From: Bacillota bacterium
GTDB taxonomy: Bacteria > Bacillota_I > Bacilli_A > RF39 > UBA660
Reading direction: 5' to 3'
DNA length: 54,565 nucleotides
Assembly: GCA_015059445.1 (NCBI GenBank)
Contig: SVAK01000006.1
Span: 1 to 54,565 of the forward strand
This document shows positions 35,101 to 42,410 of this stretch, in pieces (within the stretch, counting starts at the first letter, position 1; every line of letters starts with the position of its first letter). Below the pieces are notes generated by a model. That model was not told the origin of the DNA and did not search any database. It was given only the letters and a program-made list of their open reading frames with translations. A program made the position numbers and the translations under genes.

Positions 35101-35467
35101 TAGTCACTCAATAGATGCAAGCGAAGGAGGCCTTGGTGGAGTTGGTGTTGAAAATTGGATTTTACAACATGGCGGTTCTTTTTACGATGCTGCAATGAGT
35201 TTTGTGGCTACAGCGCACGGAAAAACATTCGAAGAATTTAAAAAAAATTATGTAATTTGGGATTACGGATTAAATTATTATACAGGAAAATTCGATGAAT
35301 TTGTTTCTGGAAATATGACTGAAGCAGGATATAAAAATATGAAAAAAGCTTTAGAGGAATATTTAAAAACGGTGAAAGTTGCTGAAAAGGACAATAGTCA
35401 AACATATGAAATTACCCAAAATAATGTAGATTCTTATATTCTCGATGAAGGATCTTTGCATAGATAG
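32189..35467 (+). CDS. Large protein with C-terminal class I nucleotidyltransferase domain
   Basis: A 1092-residue protein without signal or membrane segments. The C-terminal part holds a polymerase-beta-type nucleotidyltransferase: GSTGRGTS (G850, S851), a DFD pair (D863, D865), a third acidic strand DID (D914, D916), and GLGGVGVENWILQHGGSF, which parallels the GG..GYL.E.L...GSF element of archaeal CCA-adding enzymes and CD-NTase/OAS relatives. The centre (about 590-800) has LQNGSVAKEFLGASST, YGPIWFVL and IRTGFASSEID (R712-D721), whose Ser-Glu pattern could fit an ADP-ribosyltransferase-like fold, though this is weak. The N-terminal ~580 residues are mostly helical, with one CPECG. Substrate unknown; a defence, toxin or signalling role is possible. 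Sits beside a toxin-antitoxin candidate and pseudogenes. Confidence 0.65.
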   Translation: MGINDFIRNIKQKRYIKKLIENNDFGNLVKFIKDNIENYEVDLDFVDEVFGTSAKRFLKVFDDNGNFILDNNTSIWTIIFNQKLKRILISVDSNWEKKFTPIQVQYIKYSLENPDFDDVFWYADDSDVDNLLTKYFDGEKIKDNIFDLLINRCPECGREFFKNPEYKKHFTKLEINYLMNYNNLDENFEHLMSLKSSKRELLPLYYDGRKLLPMYYHEIMFDAYFCDDIWENIHKYKKHYSKLQLAFIKKFRSNETAMNIFGNIGVNANNLSEFFYLENNNLKLQPKIAREWFDCGYYTILENIYEEDFSECELSENEIKILKIYQNINTSRSKETFLEILTTKKNDIFASEKKLESFLNLIVSLLNILEMSNSTELDNFKVEFIAQLLDHENPQKALEDINDVYTRNNLPIVAKVFLTFKILNKNYDRFDMDLEGSSISPILLQCKNDYERDKIIFSDLLKATLGSNNRSIRDYLLNIKEGNELFFKVKNNGLDSLSRREFNTLQIFVSHLRVLYNNTKIGKQKPNTLTGNLLVDIQILSEAFGVTERYDLPDRIIRMYGFFAGFKSFNEIWEYFISKREIADKRNRLNAEKITISGFKLQSGDFIKGIGSIDYLSDILQNGSVAKEFLGASSTSDATPLDTDLSRIDNPNDNLSSMIDKTKAGNYGPIWFVLKNKKSITVTRDEFGNKSDYDRDNLEAFVTVGNNHYGIRTGFASSEIDFIIIDNEEITELLPEIKHLLVINGFYVPIVDKNNGKLLFLPKEFDDMRKKLSGLRNYDSYDFQFSDNLLVDSEINDIINGINDCQKDADLKKKKINESIKMALKGLNLEFKDYFDYDINLGNVQLIDTGSTGRGTSIGKSSDFDFIMRIDSNTDIQDLKKAIMEALNIDPSQDTMKNLRLKNVEIPGVNEPVDIDISFVRKRNTNFYSTDIALKDRLEQIKTQDEKRYKEVLANIILAKKVLKEAKAYKPSHSIDASEGGLGGVGVENWILQHGGSFYDAAMSFVATAHGKTFEEFKKNYVIWDYGLNYYTGKFDEFVSGNMTEAGYKNMKKALEEYLKTVKVAEKDNSQTYEITQNNVDSYILDEGSLHR

Positions 35468-35525
35468 GTGATAAAAAATCAAATATATAAAGATAGCAAA
35501 AAAATATTTATTTTTTTAAATAATC

Positions 35526-35534
35526 TGGTATAAT
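35526..35534 (+). promoter_or_regulatory. Extended -10 promoter
   Basis: TGGTATAAT, followed by GTAGGAG and ATG 35560. Confidence 0.5.
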
Positions 35535-35559
35535 TTTTATAGAAAGTAGGAGAATAATA

Positions 35560-35763
35560 ATGGGAACAAAAAAGCAAGAAAGTAATGAATTAGAAGAAAA
35601 CAAGATTAAGCAAGTTAAATTAAAAAGTGAGATGTACAATCATGATAACGAAAAGATTGCAAGAAGAGATGACGAAACTAATGAAGCAATGATGTGGGGA
35701 TTTGTTATCGGTTTTGCCTTATTCTTTGTTTTATTAATTGTAATTATTGTTTTTGTTAACTAA
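35560..35763 (+). CDS. Small single-pass membrane protein
   Basis: 67 residues: a highly charged N-terminal part (1-42, rich in Lys, Glu, Asn) and one C-terminal transmembrane helix (about 45-66). A tail-anchored topology with the charged part in the cytoplasm is likely. No family recognised. It is followed 12 bp later by the DUF2179-type gene, with which it is probably co-transcribed. Confidence 0.6.
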   Translation: MGTKKQESNELEENKIKQVKLKSEMYNHDNEKIARRDDETNEAMMWGFVIGFALFFVLLIVIIVFVN

Positions 35764-35775
35764 TAAAGGAGAATT

Positions 35776-36288
35776 ATGGTATTACTTACATGTTTAAAAA
35801 TTTTTGCAGCAAGGATTGTTGATGTTTCTTTAGGAACTCTTAGAACAGTATTTTTTGTTAAGGGAAAAACTATAGAGCCATTTATAATTGCATTTGTAGA
35901 GGTTTTAGTCTGGTATGCGGTTGCGAGAGAAGCTTTAAACACTACTGGTAATACCATTTTAGTTGCTATATCTTATGCTGCTGGATATGCTGTAGGAACA
36001 TTTATTGGTTCTAAATTATCTGGTATTTTAGTAAAAGGTGTAGTAGGAGTTCAAATTGTTGTAAAAGAAGATTCTGAAAAACTAATAAATAGATTAAGAA
36101 AAAAAGGCTATGGTATTTCAATAATTGAATTAAAAAATGATTATGAAGGAAAAAATAAGGATATGTTATATATTCAAGTTAATAACAGAAAGTTAAAAGA
36201 ATTAACTAGTATAGTTAAAAGTTATGATAAAAATGCCTTTATAGTAGTTAACGAGACTAAATTAATTCAAAATGGATTTATTAAGTAA
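35776..36288 (+). CDS. UPF0316/DUF2179-family membrane protein (YebE-like)
   Basis: A 170-residue protein with three transmembrane segments in its first ~95 residues and a soluble C-terminal DUF2179-like domain (KKGYGISIIELKNDYEG, then MLYIQVNNRKLKEL). The N-terminal KIFAARIVDVSLGTLRTVFFVKG is characteristic of the UPF0316 family, which includes Bacillus YebE. Role unknown. AAAGGAG precedes ATG 35776 by a good distance. A terminator follows. Confidence 0.8.
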   Translation: MVLLTCLKIFAARIVDVSLGTLRTVFFVKGKTIEPFIIAFVEVLVWYAVAREALNTTGNTILVAISYAAGYAVGTFIGSKLSGILVKGVVGVQIVVKEDSEKLINRLRKKGYGISIIELKNDYEGKNKDMLYIQVNNRKLKELTSIVKSYDKNAFIVVNETKLIQNGFIK

Positions 36289-36315
36289 AAAAGCTTGTTA
36301 TATCAGGCTTTTTTT
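36286..36315 (+). terminator. Rho-independent terminator
   Basis: AAAAAAGCTTG/CAGGCTTTTTT stem with one G-T pair and a T run. It is directly adjacent to the next promoter. Confidence 0.75.
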
Positions 36316-36323
36316 GGTATAAT
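36315..36323 (+). promoter_or_regulatory. Promoter of the rimP-nusA-infB operon
   Basis: TGGTATAAT, an extended -10, starting inside the T run of the previous terminator. Confidence 0.5.
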
Positions 36324-36338
36324 CTATTTGATTAATTG

Positions 36339-36358
36339 AGTGGGCGTAAATTCCCACT
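36339..36358 (+). promoter_or_regulatory. Leader hairpin of the rimP operon
   Basis: AGTGGG/CCCACT 6-bp stem with an 8-nt loop, followed by TTTTATTATTA. It lies in the short untranslated leader before rimP and could be an RNA control element or weak attenuator. Confidence 0.4.
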
Positions 36359-36381
36359 TTTATTATTAGTTTGAGGTGAGT

Positions 36382-36633
36382 ATGGAAAGGTTAGAAAGTT
36401 TAAAAAGTGCTTTAAGTGAAGCGTTAAAAGAAAAAGGAATAATAGTTGATGAAGTTACAACCGAAAAGAAAGGGAAATACAATTTTTTAACGGTCGTATT
36501 AGACAAAGTTGGGGGAATAGATTTAGATGGAATTGTAGAAGCTACTAATATCATAAACCCCATAGTGGATAAATATGATATATGTGATGATTCATATATC
36601 TTAGATGTAATAAGCAAGGAAAGAGGTAATTAA
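36382..36633 (+). CDS. rimP: RimP N-terminal domain protein (truncated form)
   Basis: RimP helps assemble the 30S ribosomal subunit. Only 83 residues are encoded, whereas family members have about 150. The visible part (YNFLTVVLDKVGGIDLDGIVEATNIINPIVD, ending near YILDVISKERG) is the N-terminal alpha/beta domain; the C-terminal SH3-like domain is missing and no continuation is seen, because nusA begins one base after the stop. The classical neighbourhood (nusA, rnpM, infB, rbfA) supports identity. ATG 36382 is preferred to GTG 36376 because GAGGTG lies just upstream of it. Confidence 0.75.
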   Translation: MERLESLKSALSEALKEKGIIVDEVTTEKKGKYNFLTVVLDKVGGIDLDGIVEATNIINPIVDKYDICDDSYILDVISKERGN

Positions 36634-36634
36634 T

Positions 36635-37747
36635 ATGGATAGTAAAGCATTTATTAAAGCATTAGATAATATTGTTAAAGAAAAAAATATTAGTGCTGAT
36701 GTAGTATTTGAAGCAATGACTTTAGCATTGCAAACAGCTTATAAAAAGAATTTTGATTCTAAAACAAATGTAAGGGTAGATATAAACCGTGAAACAGGTG
36801 AAATAAAAGTATTTTCTTATTTAGTTGTAGTAGATGAAATTGATGAAGGAAGCGAGAGTGTTGATGAAGAAGGAAATGTTATAGAAATACCTCCTCAAAT
36901 CAATATTGATGCTCAAATTTTACTTGAAGAAGCTAGAGAAATAGATCCAACAGCTCAAGTAGGTGATACAATTGAAAAAGAAGTTACCCCAAAGGATTTT
37001 GGACGTGTAGCAGCAGGTACTGCTAAACAAGTAGTAACCCAAAAAATTAGAGAAGCCGAAAAAAATAGTATTATTGATGAATTTGCTGACAAAGAATTTG
37101 AAATTATGTTGGGTATGGTAGCAATGGAAGATCAAAGAAATTATTATATCGATTTAGGGCGTACGAGAGGTATCTTGCCTAAATCAGAAATTATTCCAGA
37201 CGAAACTATAAAAATGGGGTCAAGTATCAGAGTGTATATTACTAAAGTGGAAAATGGTACTAAAGGTCCTGTTATTATGACATCAAGAAAACATTATGGA
37301 TTTGTTAAAAGGTTATTTGAATCTGAAATTCCTGAATTACAAGATGGGTCGATTGTTTTATATGGTGTAGCAAGAGATGCTGGTAATAGAAGCAAAGTAG
37401 CGGTTTATTCAACAAATGAAAGAATAGATGCAATCGGTTCTTGTATTGGTGAAAGAGGAAGTAGGATAGCTAGTATATTAAAAGAATTAAATGGTGAAAG
37501 AGTGGATTTAATTTTATATGATGAAGATCCAACAGTATTTATTGCAAATGCATTGTCACCAGCAAAAAATGTAATTGTTAATATAACTGATGAGGTAAAA
37601 AAAGAGGCTTTAGCTATTGTTACAGATGATAATTTAAGTTTAGCAATCGGTAAAAAAGGAAGCAATATTAGACTTGCCAGTAAATTAACAAAATATAAAT
37701 TAGAAATTAAAACTTTATCTCAAATTAATGAAGAAGGAAATAAATAA
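36635..37747 (+). CDS. nusA: Transcription termination/antitermination factor NusA
   Basis: Binds RNA polymerase and nascent RNA to control pausing, termination and antitermination. The 370-residue protein has the N-terminal polymerase-binding domain (FEAMTLALQTAYKKN), an S1 domain (about 130-200) and two KH domains (CIGERGSRIASILKELNGERVD, AIGKKGSNIRLASKL). It lacks acidic C-terminal repeats, as is usual in Bacillota. GAGGTAAT within rimP is its ribosome site, so translation is coupled. Confidence 0.96.
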   Translation: MDSKAFIKALDNIVKEKNISADVVFEAMTLALQTAYKKNFDSKTNVRVDINRETGEIKVFSYLVVVDEIDEGSESVDEEGNVIEIPPQINIDAQILLEEAREIDPTAQVGDTIEKEVTPKDFGRVAAGTAKQVVTQKIREAEKNSIIDEFADKEFEIMLGMVAMEDQRNYYIDLGRTRGILPKSEIIPDETIKMGSSIRVYITKVENGTKGPVIMTSRKHYGFVKRLFESEIPELQDGSIVLYGVARDAGNRSKVAVYSTNERIDAIGSCIGERGSRIASILKELNGERVDLILYDEDPTVFIANALSPAKNVIVNITDEVKKEALAIVTDDNLSLAIGKKGSNIRLASKLTKYKLEIKTLSQINEEGNK

Positions 37748-37765
37748 TAAAAAGGGGATTAAATT

Positions 37766-38026
37766 ATGAAACAGAGAAAAATACCTATGCGCACTTGCGT
37801 AATAACTAAAGAAAAATGTGAGAAGAAAGATTTAGTTAGAATTGTTAGAACGCCTGAAGGGACAGTTGAAGTTGACGTGACCGGAAAGAAAAATGGAAGA
37901 GGAGCTTATTTAAAAAAAAATCTAGAAGTCTTTAATAAAGCAAAACAAAATAAAGCGTTAGAAAGAATCTTAGAAATTAAAATAAATGATGAAATATATG
38001 ATTCATTAGAGAAGTTAGTGAAATAA
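37766..38026 (+). CDS. rnpM: RnpM/YlxR RNA-binding protein
   Basis: An 86-residue basic protein of the DUF448/YlxR family, known to bind and modulate RNase P RNA. It has the signature PMRTCVITKEK, KKDLVRIVRTP and GRGAYLKK. It is placed as usual between nusA and infB, but the L7Ae-like ylxQ gene that often follows is missing here: infB begins 16 bp later. AAAGGGG precedes the ATG. Confidence 0.9.
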   Translation: MKQRKIPMRTCVITKEKCEKKDLVRIVRTPEGTVEVDVTGKKNGRGAYLKKNLEVFNKAKQNKALERILEIKINDEIYDSLEKLVK

Positions 38027-38042
38027 GAAAGGAGATGCACAA

Positions 38043-40148
38043 ATGAGTGTTAAAGATTATGCCAATGATTTAAATTTATCAGTAGCGGAAGTATTAAAAA
38101 AATGTGGAGATCTAGGAATTAAAGCATCAAGTGGAGAAGATATATTGGCGGATGATGATATTATTATGCTTGATAATACTTTAAACTTAATCAGTACAGA
38201 TGCAGAAATCACTTATGATGAAGATGAATTAGTAGAAAATATTGCTATGGATATTATGGAAAGTAAAAATATAACTGAAAGTAATACCTCTAAAAAGCAG
38301 AAATTAAAGAAAAAAGATACAATAAAGGAAAATAAAGATAATTATAAAATGCTTAAAAAAGAAATGTATAAGCATAAAGAAAAATTAATGAGTAATATTC
38401 CTAATGAAGATATCGTGTTATATAAACAAGGAATGACTGTATCAGAACTTGCTGATAATTTGAATGTAAGTGGAACAGATATTATAAAAAAATTAATGGG
38501 TCTTGGTTTGATGCTTAGTTTAAATGATCAAATTGATTATGAGAATGCCGAAATAGTTACGCTTGATTATAACAAAACTTTAAAAAAAGAAGAAACTCAA
38601 GATTTGGCTAATTTTGAAGAATATGAAATAATCGATAAAGAAGAAGACTTAGAAAAAAGACCACCAATAGTTACAATCATGGGTCATGTTGACCATGGTA
38701 AAACAACTCTTTTAGACTATATTAGAAATTCTCATGTAGTTGATGGAGAGTTTGGTGGAATAACTCAACATATTGGGGCTTATCAAATTAATCATGATGG
38801 TAATAAAATTACTTTTATCGATACTCCAGGACATGCTGCATTTACAGAAATGCGTGCAAGAGGAGCTAGTGTAACAGATATTGTAATTATTATTGTAGCA
38901 GCAGATGATGGAGTAATGCCTCAAACTAAAGAAGCCATTGATCATGCTAAATCTGCAAATGTTCCAATTATTGTAGCAATTAACAAAATTGACAAACCAG
39001 AAGCAAACCCTGAAAGAATTCTAACAGAAATGGTTGAAAATGGACTTACTCCAGAAGAATGGGGTGGAGATATTCCATTTATTAGAATTTCTGCTCACAC
39101 AGGAGAAGGAATCGACTTATTATTAGAAACAATTGAAACAATTGCGGAAATAAATGAATATAAAGCAAATCCAGCTCGTTATGCAACAGGTTCAGTTATT
39201 GAATCAAAGATGGATAAAAATATTGGTGGAATAGCGTCATTTATTATTCAAAATGGAACACTTCGTATAGGAGATCCAATTGTTGTGGGAGAACATTTTG
39301 GGAAAGTAAGAACAATGAAAAATGATTTAGGTGAGTCAATTGTTGAAGCTGGACCTAGTACTCCAGTAGAAGTAACGGGCATTTCTGAAAATCCAGAAGC
39401 CGGTGATAAATTTATGGCTTTTGAAACCGAAAGCAAAGCAAAAGAAATAGCCGAAAAAAGAAAAAATATTAATGCTTCAAAATATAAACAAGATATTGTA
39501 TCTCTTGATGATTTATTTAAAAAAATTGAATCAGGTCAAAAAGAAGTTAATGTTGTTTTAAAAACGGATGTTAGAGGTTCTGAAGAAGCTGTCAAAAATG
39601 CCTTACAAAAAATAAGCATTGGTGATGTAGTTGTAAAAGTTATTAGAAGTGGGATTGGAACTATTACAGAATCAGACGTCGTTCTTGCTAATGCTTCAAA
39701 TGCTATTATTATAGGATTTAATGTCGTTCCTAGTAATATTACTAAAGAAATAGCTAAAGAATATAGTGTTGATATTAGACTTTATACTATAATTTACAAA
39801 TTAGTTGAAGAAATGGAACTAGCTATTCAAGGTATGTTAGATCCAGAATATGAAGAAAAAGTTATAGGCAATGTAGAAATTAGAAAAATATTTAAATTTT
39901 CTAAAATTGGCAATATTGCAGGGTGTTATGTTACAGATGGGCTAGTTAAAAATAATGCTAGTGTAAGAGTAGTTAGAGATGGAATTATAATTCAAGAAGA
40001 TAAAATATCAACATTACAAAAAGGTAAAGAAACAGTTAAAGAAATGAAAAAAGGCTTTGAATGCGGCATTACCTTAGAAACATTTAATGACATTAAAGAA
40101 GGAGATATATTAGAAGTTTATGAATTAGTTGAGGTAAAACATGGCTAA
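38043..40148 (+). CDS. infB: Translation initiation factor IF-2
   Basis: A GTPase that places initiator tRNA on the ribosome. The 701-residue protein has two short IF2_N modules (1-55 and about 125-180) separated by a Lys-rich linker, G1 GHVDHGKTT from residue 214, [12 protein letters not shown], then IF2 domains II-IV ending YELVEVKHG. The linker is short compared with many species. GAAAGGAGATG precedes the start. Its stop overlaps rbfA by 8 bp. Confidence 0.97.
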   Translation: MSVKDYANDLNLSVAEVLKKCGDLGIKASSGEDILADDDIIMLDNTLNLISTDAEITYDEDELVENIAMDIMESKNITESNTSKKQKLKKKDTIKENKDNYKMLKKEMYKHKEKLMSNIPNEDIVLYKQGMTVSELADNLNVSGTDIIKKLMGLGLMLSLNDQIDYENAEIVTLDYNKTLKKEETQDLANFEEYEIIDKEEDLEKRPPIVTIMGHVDHGKTTLLDYIRNSHVVDGEFGGITQHIGAYQINHDGNKITFIDTPGHAAFTEMRARGASVTDIVIIIVAADDGVMPQTKEAIDHAKSANVPIIVAINKIDKPEANPERILTEMVENGLTPEEWGGDIPFIRISAHTGEGIDLLLETIETIAEINEYKANPARYATGSVIESKMDKNIGGIASFIIQNGTLRIGDPIVVGEHFGKVRTMKNDLGESIVEAGPSTPVEVTGISENPEAGDKFMAFETESKAKEIAEKRKNINASKYKQDIVSLDDLFKKIESGQKEVNVVLKTDVRGSEEAVKNALQKISIGDVVVKVIRSGIGTITESDVVLANASNAIIIGFNVVPSNITKEIAKEYSVDIRLYTIIYKLVEEMELAIQGMLDPEYEEKVIGNVEIRKIFKFSKIGNIAGCYVTDGLVKNNASVRVVRDGIIIQEDKISTLQKGKETVKEMKKGFECGITLETFNDIKEGDILEVYELVEVKHG

Positions 40149-40482
40149 TCATAAAGTAGAAAGAATAGCATCTGATATTATTAAATATTTAAGCAATATA
40201 ATGTTAACTGAAACAAACGATGATTTACTAAAAAGTATTACTTTAACAGAAGTAAAAGTAAGTAAAGATTTAAGTTATGCAAAAGTATATTTCACAAGCA
40301 TTTTAGATATGCCTCATAAAGATATTGAAAAAGAAATGAAAGAAGCTGCACCATTTTTAAGAGGAAAACTTGCTAAAGTATTAGAAGTTAGAAATATACC
40401 AGAATTACAATTTATATATGATGAAACAATTGAATATGCTACTAAAATAGAAAGAATTATTACGAATATTCACAAAGACTAA
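40141..40482 (+). CDS. rbfA: Ribosome-binding factor A
   Basis: A 113-residue KH-like protein for 30S maturation, with the typical HKVERIASDIIKYLSNI start, VKVSKDLSYAKVYFTS and the VLEVRNIPELQFIYDET end. Translationally coupled to infB (8-bp overlap, GAGGTAAA upstream). Confidence 0.93.
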   Translation: MANHKVERIASDIIKYLSNIMLTETNDDLLKSITLTEVKVSKDLSYAKVYFTSILDMPHKDIEKEMKEAAPFLRGKLAKVLEVRNIPELQFIYDETIEYATKIERIITNIHKD

Positions 40483-40491
40483 GGGCAGTTC

Positions 40492-41103
40492 ATGAAGTTA
40501 AGTGGTTTAAAGTTTGTAATTAGAACGAATGATGAATTATCAGAAAAAGAAAAAGATTATTTAATCGATGTTTATCATAAATTATTTATAAATATATATG
40601 GAAATGATTTTGTAGATGCTTTTTCTTATGTTACTAAAACTAATGCAAAAGAATTAATTAATGAAACATATGATGTAAAAATTTTAGCTACAAACTACAA
40701 TAAGGCAAAAGATCTATTAGATAATTTAAAAGAAGATGCTAATAGTGAATTATTATTAATATATATTAATGAAAATAATTTAATTGGTTCAGCTTTAATA
40801 AAAAGAATGGATTCTGTTAATTCAATAGTTCCTTATATTACACTAGATGGTGTTGATAAAGATTTGGAAAGAGAAATTTGGAAAAAAACAGTTTCTTTTA
40901 TAGAAAAATATTTAAATAATTTAGGTTTTCAGAAAATGTATTTAGAAATACCCTTAAAAGAAGGACCTTTATTAATTAGAGCAAAAGAATTAGGATTCAA
41001 AGAAGATCTAGAAGATATATTAGTCGAAGATGTTTATACTTACATTTTAAATAAAAATTTAGAAGGAAATAATAGCAATGTTGAACAAAATATTAGTTAT
41101 TAA
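40492..41103 (+). CDS. GNAT-like hypothetical protein
   Basis: A 203-residue protein between rbfA and truB, where most Bacillota have no gene or a DHH phosphatase. The strand-helix pattern (LLLIYINENNLIGSALIKRM, then YITLDGVDKDLEREIWKKTVSFIEKYLNNLGFQKMYLEI) suggests an N-acetyltransferase-like fold, but the acetyl-CoA pyrophosphate loop (R/Q-x-x-G-x-G/A) is not visible, so activity is doubtful. AGGGCAG lies 4 bp before the ATG. It overlaps truB by 26 bp in another frame, implying coupled expression. Confidence 0.5.
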   Translation: MKLSGLKFVIRTNDELSEKEKDYLIDVYHKLFINIYGNDFVDAFSYVTKTNAKELINETYDVKILATNYNKAKDLLDNLKEDANSELLLIYINENNLIGSALIKRMDSVNSIVPYITLDGVDKDLEREIWKKTVSFIEKYLNNLGFQKMYLEIPLKEGPLLIRAKELGFKEDLEDILVEDVYTYILNKNLEGNNSNVEQNISY

Positions 41104-41923
41104 TAAAGATAAAGGGGTTACAAGTAGGGAAGTTGTTAATAAGTTAAGTAAGATTTTGGGAATAAAAAAAATTGGACATACTGGTACTCTTGATCCTATA
41201 GCTACAGGAGTGCTTGTATGCTTAACTGGTAAATACACTAAGCTTGTAGATATGATAACTTCTTTAGAAAAAGAGTATATTGCAACAATTAAGTTAGGAA
41301 TTAAAACTGATACATTAGATATAACAGGTAGTGTTTTAGAAGAAAATTATAATTATGAAATAAATAAAGAACAAATAGTCCAAGTATTAAATAGTTTTAT
41401 TGGAGAAAAAGAACAAATAGTTCCTATATATTCAGCAGTTCATATACATGGAAAAAGATTATATGAGTATGCAAGAGAGAATAAGCAAGTAGAATTACCT
41501 AAAAGAATTGTATACATAAAAGAAATAGAATTATTAAATTACCAAGATGATTTAATAAAATTTAGAGTAGTAGTTAGTAAAGGAACGTATATAAGAAGTC
41601 TAATTAAAGATATTTGTGATACATTAAATGTTTTAGGTACTATGGATGAGTTAGTAAGAACTAAACAAGGGTTATTTACTATTGAAAATGCGTATAACTT
41701 AAAAAATATAAGTGATAATGAATATCAAAGTTTAAAATTAGAAGACGTTTTGGATTTAAAAATGGTTGCCTTAGATAAAGACTTAGAAAAAAAAGTTCTT
41801 AATGGTAACAAGTTAGAACTTAATTATGATGGTTACATTTTATTTAAAAAAGATGATATAGATGTGGCATTGTATTATTTTGAAAAAAATATAGGAACCT
41901 TAAAGATATTAATGAATAATTAA
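41078..41923 (+). CDS. truB: tRNA pseudouridine55 synthase
   Basis: Makes pseudouridine 55 in the T loop of tRNAs. The 281-residue protein has INKDKGVTS, then the catalytic GHTGTLDPIATGVL with the nucleophile Asp near residue 39, YSAVHIHGKRLYEYAR and KGTYIRSLIKD. Length is normal. AAGGAAATA within the upstream gene is its ribosome site. The riboflavin kinase gene ribF that often follows is absent. Confidence 0.95.
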   Translation: MLNKILVINKDKGVTSREVVNKLSKILGIKKIGHTGTLDPIATGVLVCLTGKYTKLVDMITSLEKEYIATIKLGIKTDTLDITGSVLEENYNYEINKEQIVQVLNSFIGEKEQIVPIYSAVHIHGKRLYEYARENKQVELPKRIVYIKEIELLNYQDDLIKFRVVVSKGTYIRSLIKDICDTLNVLGTMDELVRTKQGLFTIENAYNLKNISDNEYQSLKLEDVLDLKMVALDKDLEKKVLNGNKLELNYDGYILFKKDDIDVALYYFEKNIGTLKILMNN

Positions 41924-42001
41924 ATTAAAATAAGTGTATTTTAGAAATAACGCTGGCTGTAATCATAAATTTTAATAAAAATATTTACTTTTTAAGTGTT
42001 T

Positions 42002-42062
42002 TATAATATAATTAAATAGAAGTTTTTACTTAGATTAAAAAGTTTCCGATTTTAATCCAAGT
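42002..42062 (+). promoter_or_regulatory. rpsO promoter -10 and structured leader
   Basis: TATAAT (42002-42007) is followed by a leader with a strong imperfect hairpin: ACTTAGATTAAAA (42028-42040) pairs with TTTTAATCCAAGT (42050-42062), with one mismatch and a 9-nt loop. The leader of about 80 nt before ATG 42096 is long for this genome and would suit S15 autoregulation. Confidence 0.5.
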
Positions 42063-42095
42063 TTAAACCAATTATAAAGAAAGGAAGAGAAAAAT

Positions 42096-42365
42096 ATGGC
42101 TTTAAACAAAGAAGAAAAAGCACAAATTATTAAAGAATTTGCTAAGAACGAAAAAGATTGTGGTTCAGCTGAAGTACAAATTGCTATTCTTACAAAAGAA
42201 ATTAATGATTTAACTGCTCATATGAAAGAGCATACACATGACTACCATTCAAAAAGAGGGTTACTTATTAAAGTTGGTAGAAGAAAAAAATTACTTAATT
42301 ACTTAAAAGAAAATGATGTTGTAAGTTATAGAGAAGTAATTAAAAAATTAAATTTAAGAAAATAA
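42096..42365 (+). CDS. rpsO: 30S ribosomal protein S15
   Basis: The 89-residue primary 16S rRNA-binding protein, with GSAEVQIAILTKEINDLTAH, HSKRGLLIKVGRRKKLLNYL and the LNLRK end. Full length. AAAGGAAGAG precedes ATG. A hairpinned leader upstream suggests feedback control by S15, as known in other bacteria. Confidence 0.97.
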   Translation: MALNKEEKAQIIKEFAKNEKDCGSAEVQIAILTKEINDLTAHMKEHTHDYHSKRGLLIKVGRRKKLLNYLKENDVVSYREVIKKLNLRK

Positions 42366-42393
42366 GGGCGCGGATGTTTTTCGCGTCTTTTTA
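42366..42393 (+). terminator. Terminator between rpsO and pnp
   Basis: GGCGCG/CGCGTC stem with one G-T pair and TTTTT. It may be partly read through into pnp, which has no clear promoter of its own. Confidence 0.7.
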
Positions 42394-42410
42394 TTTAGAA
42401 AGAGGTTATT

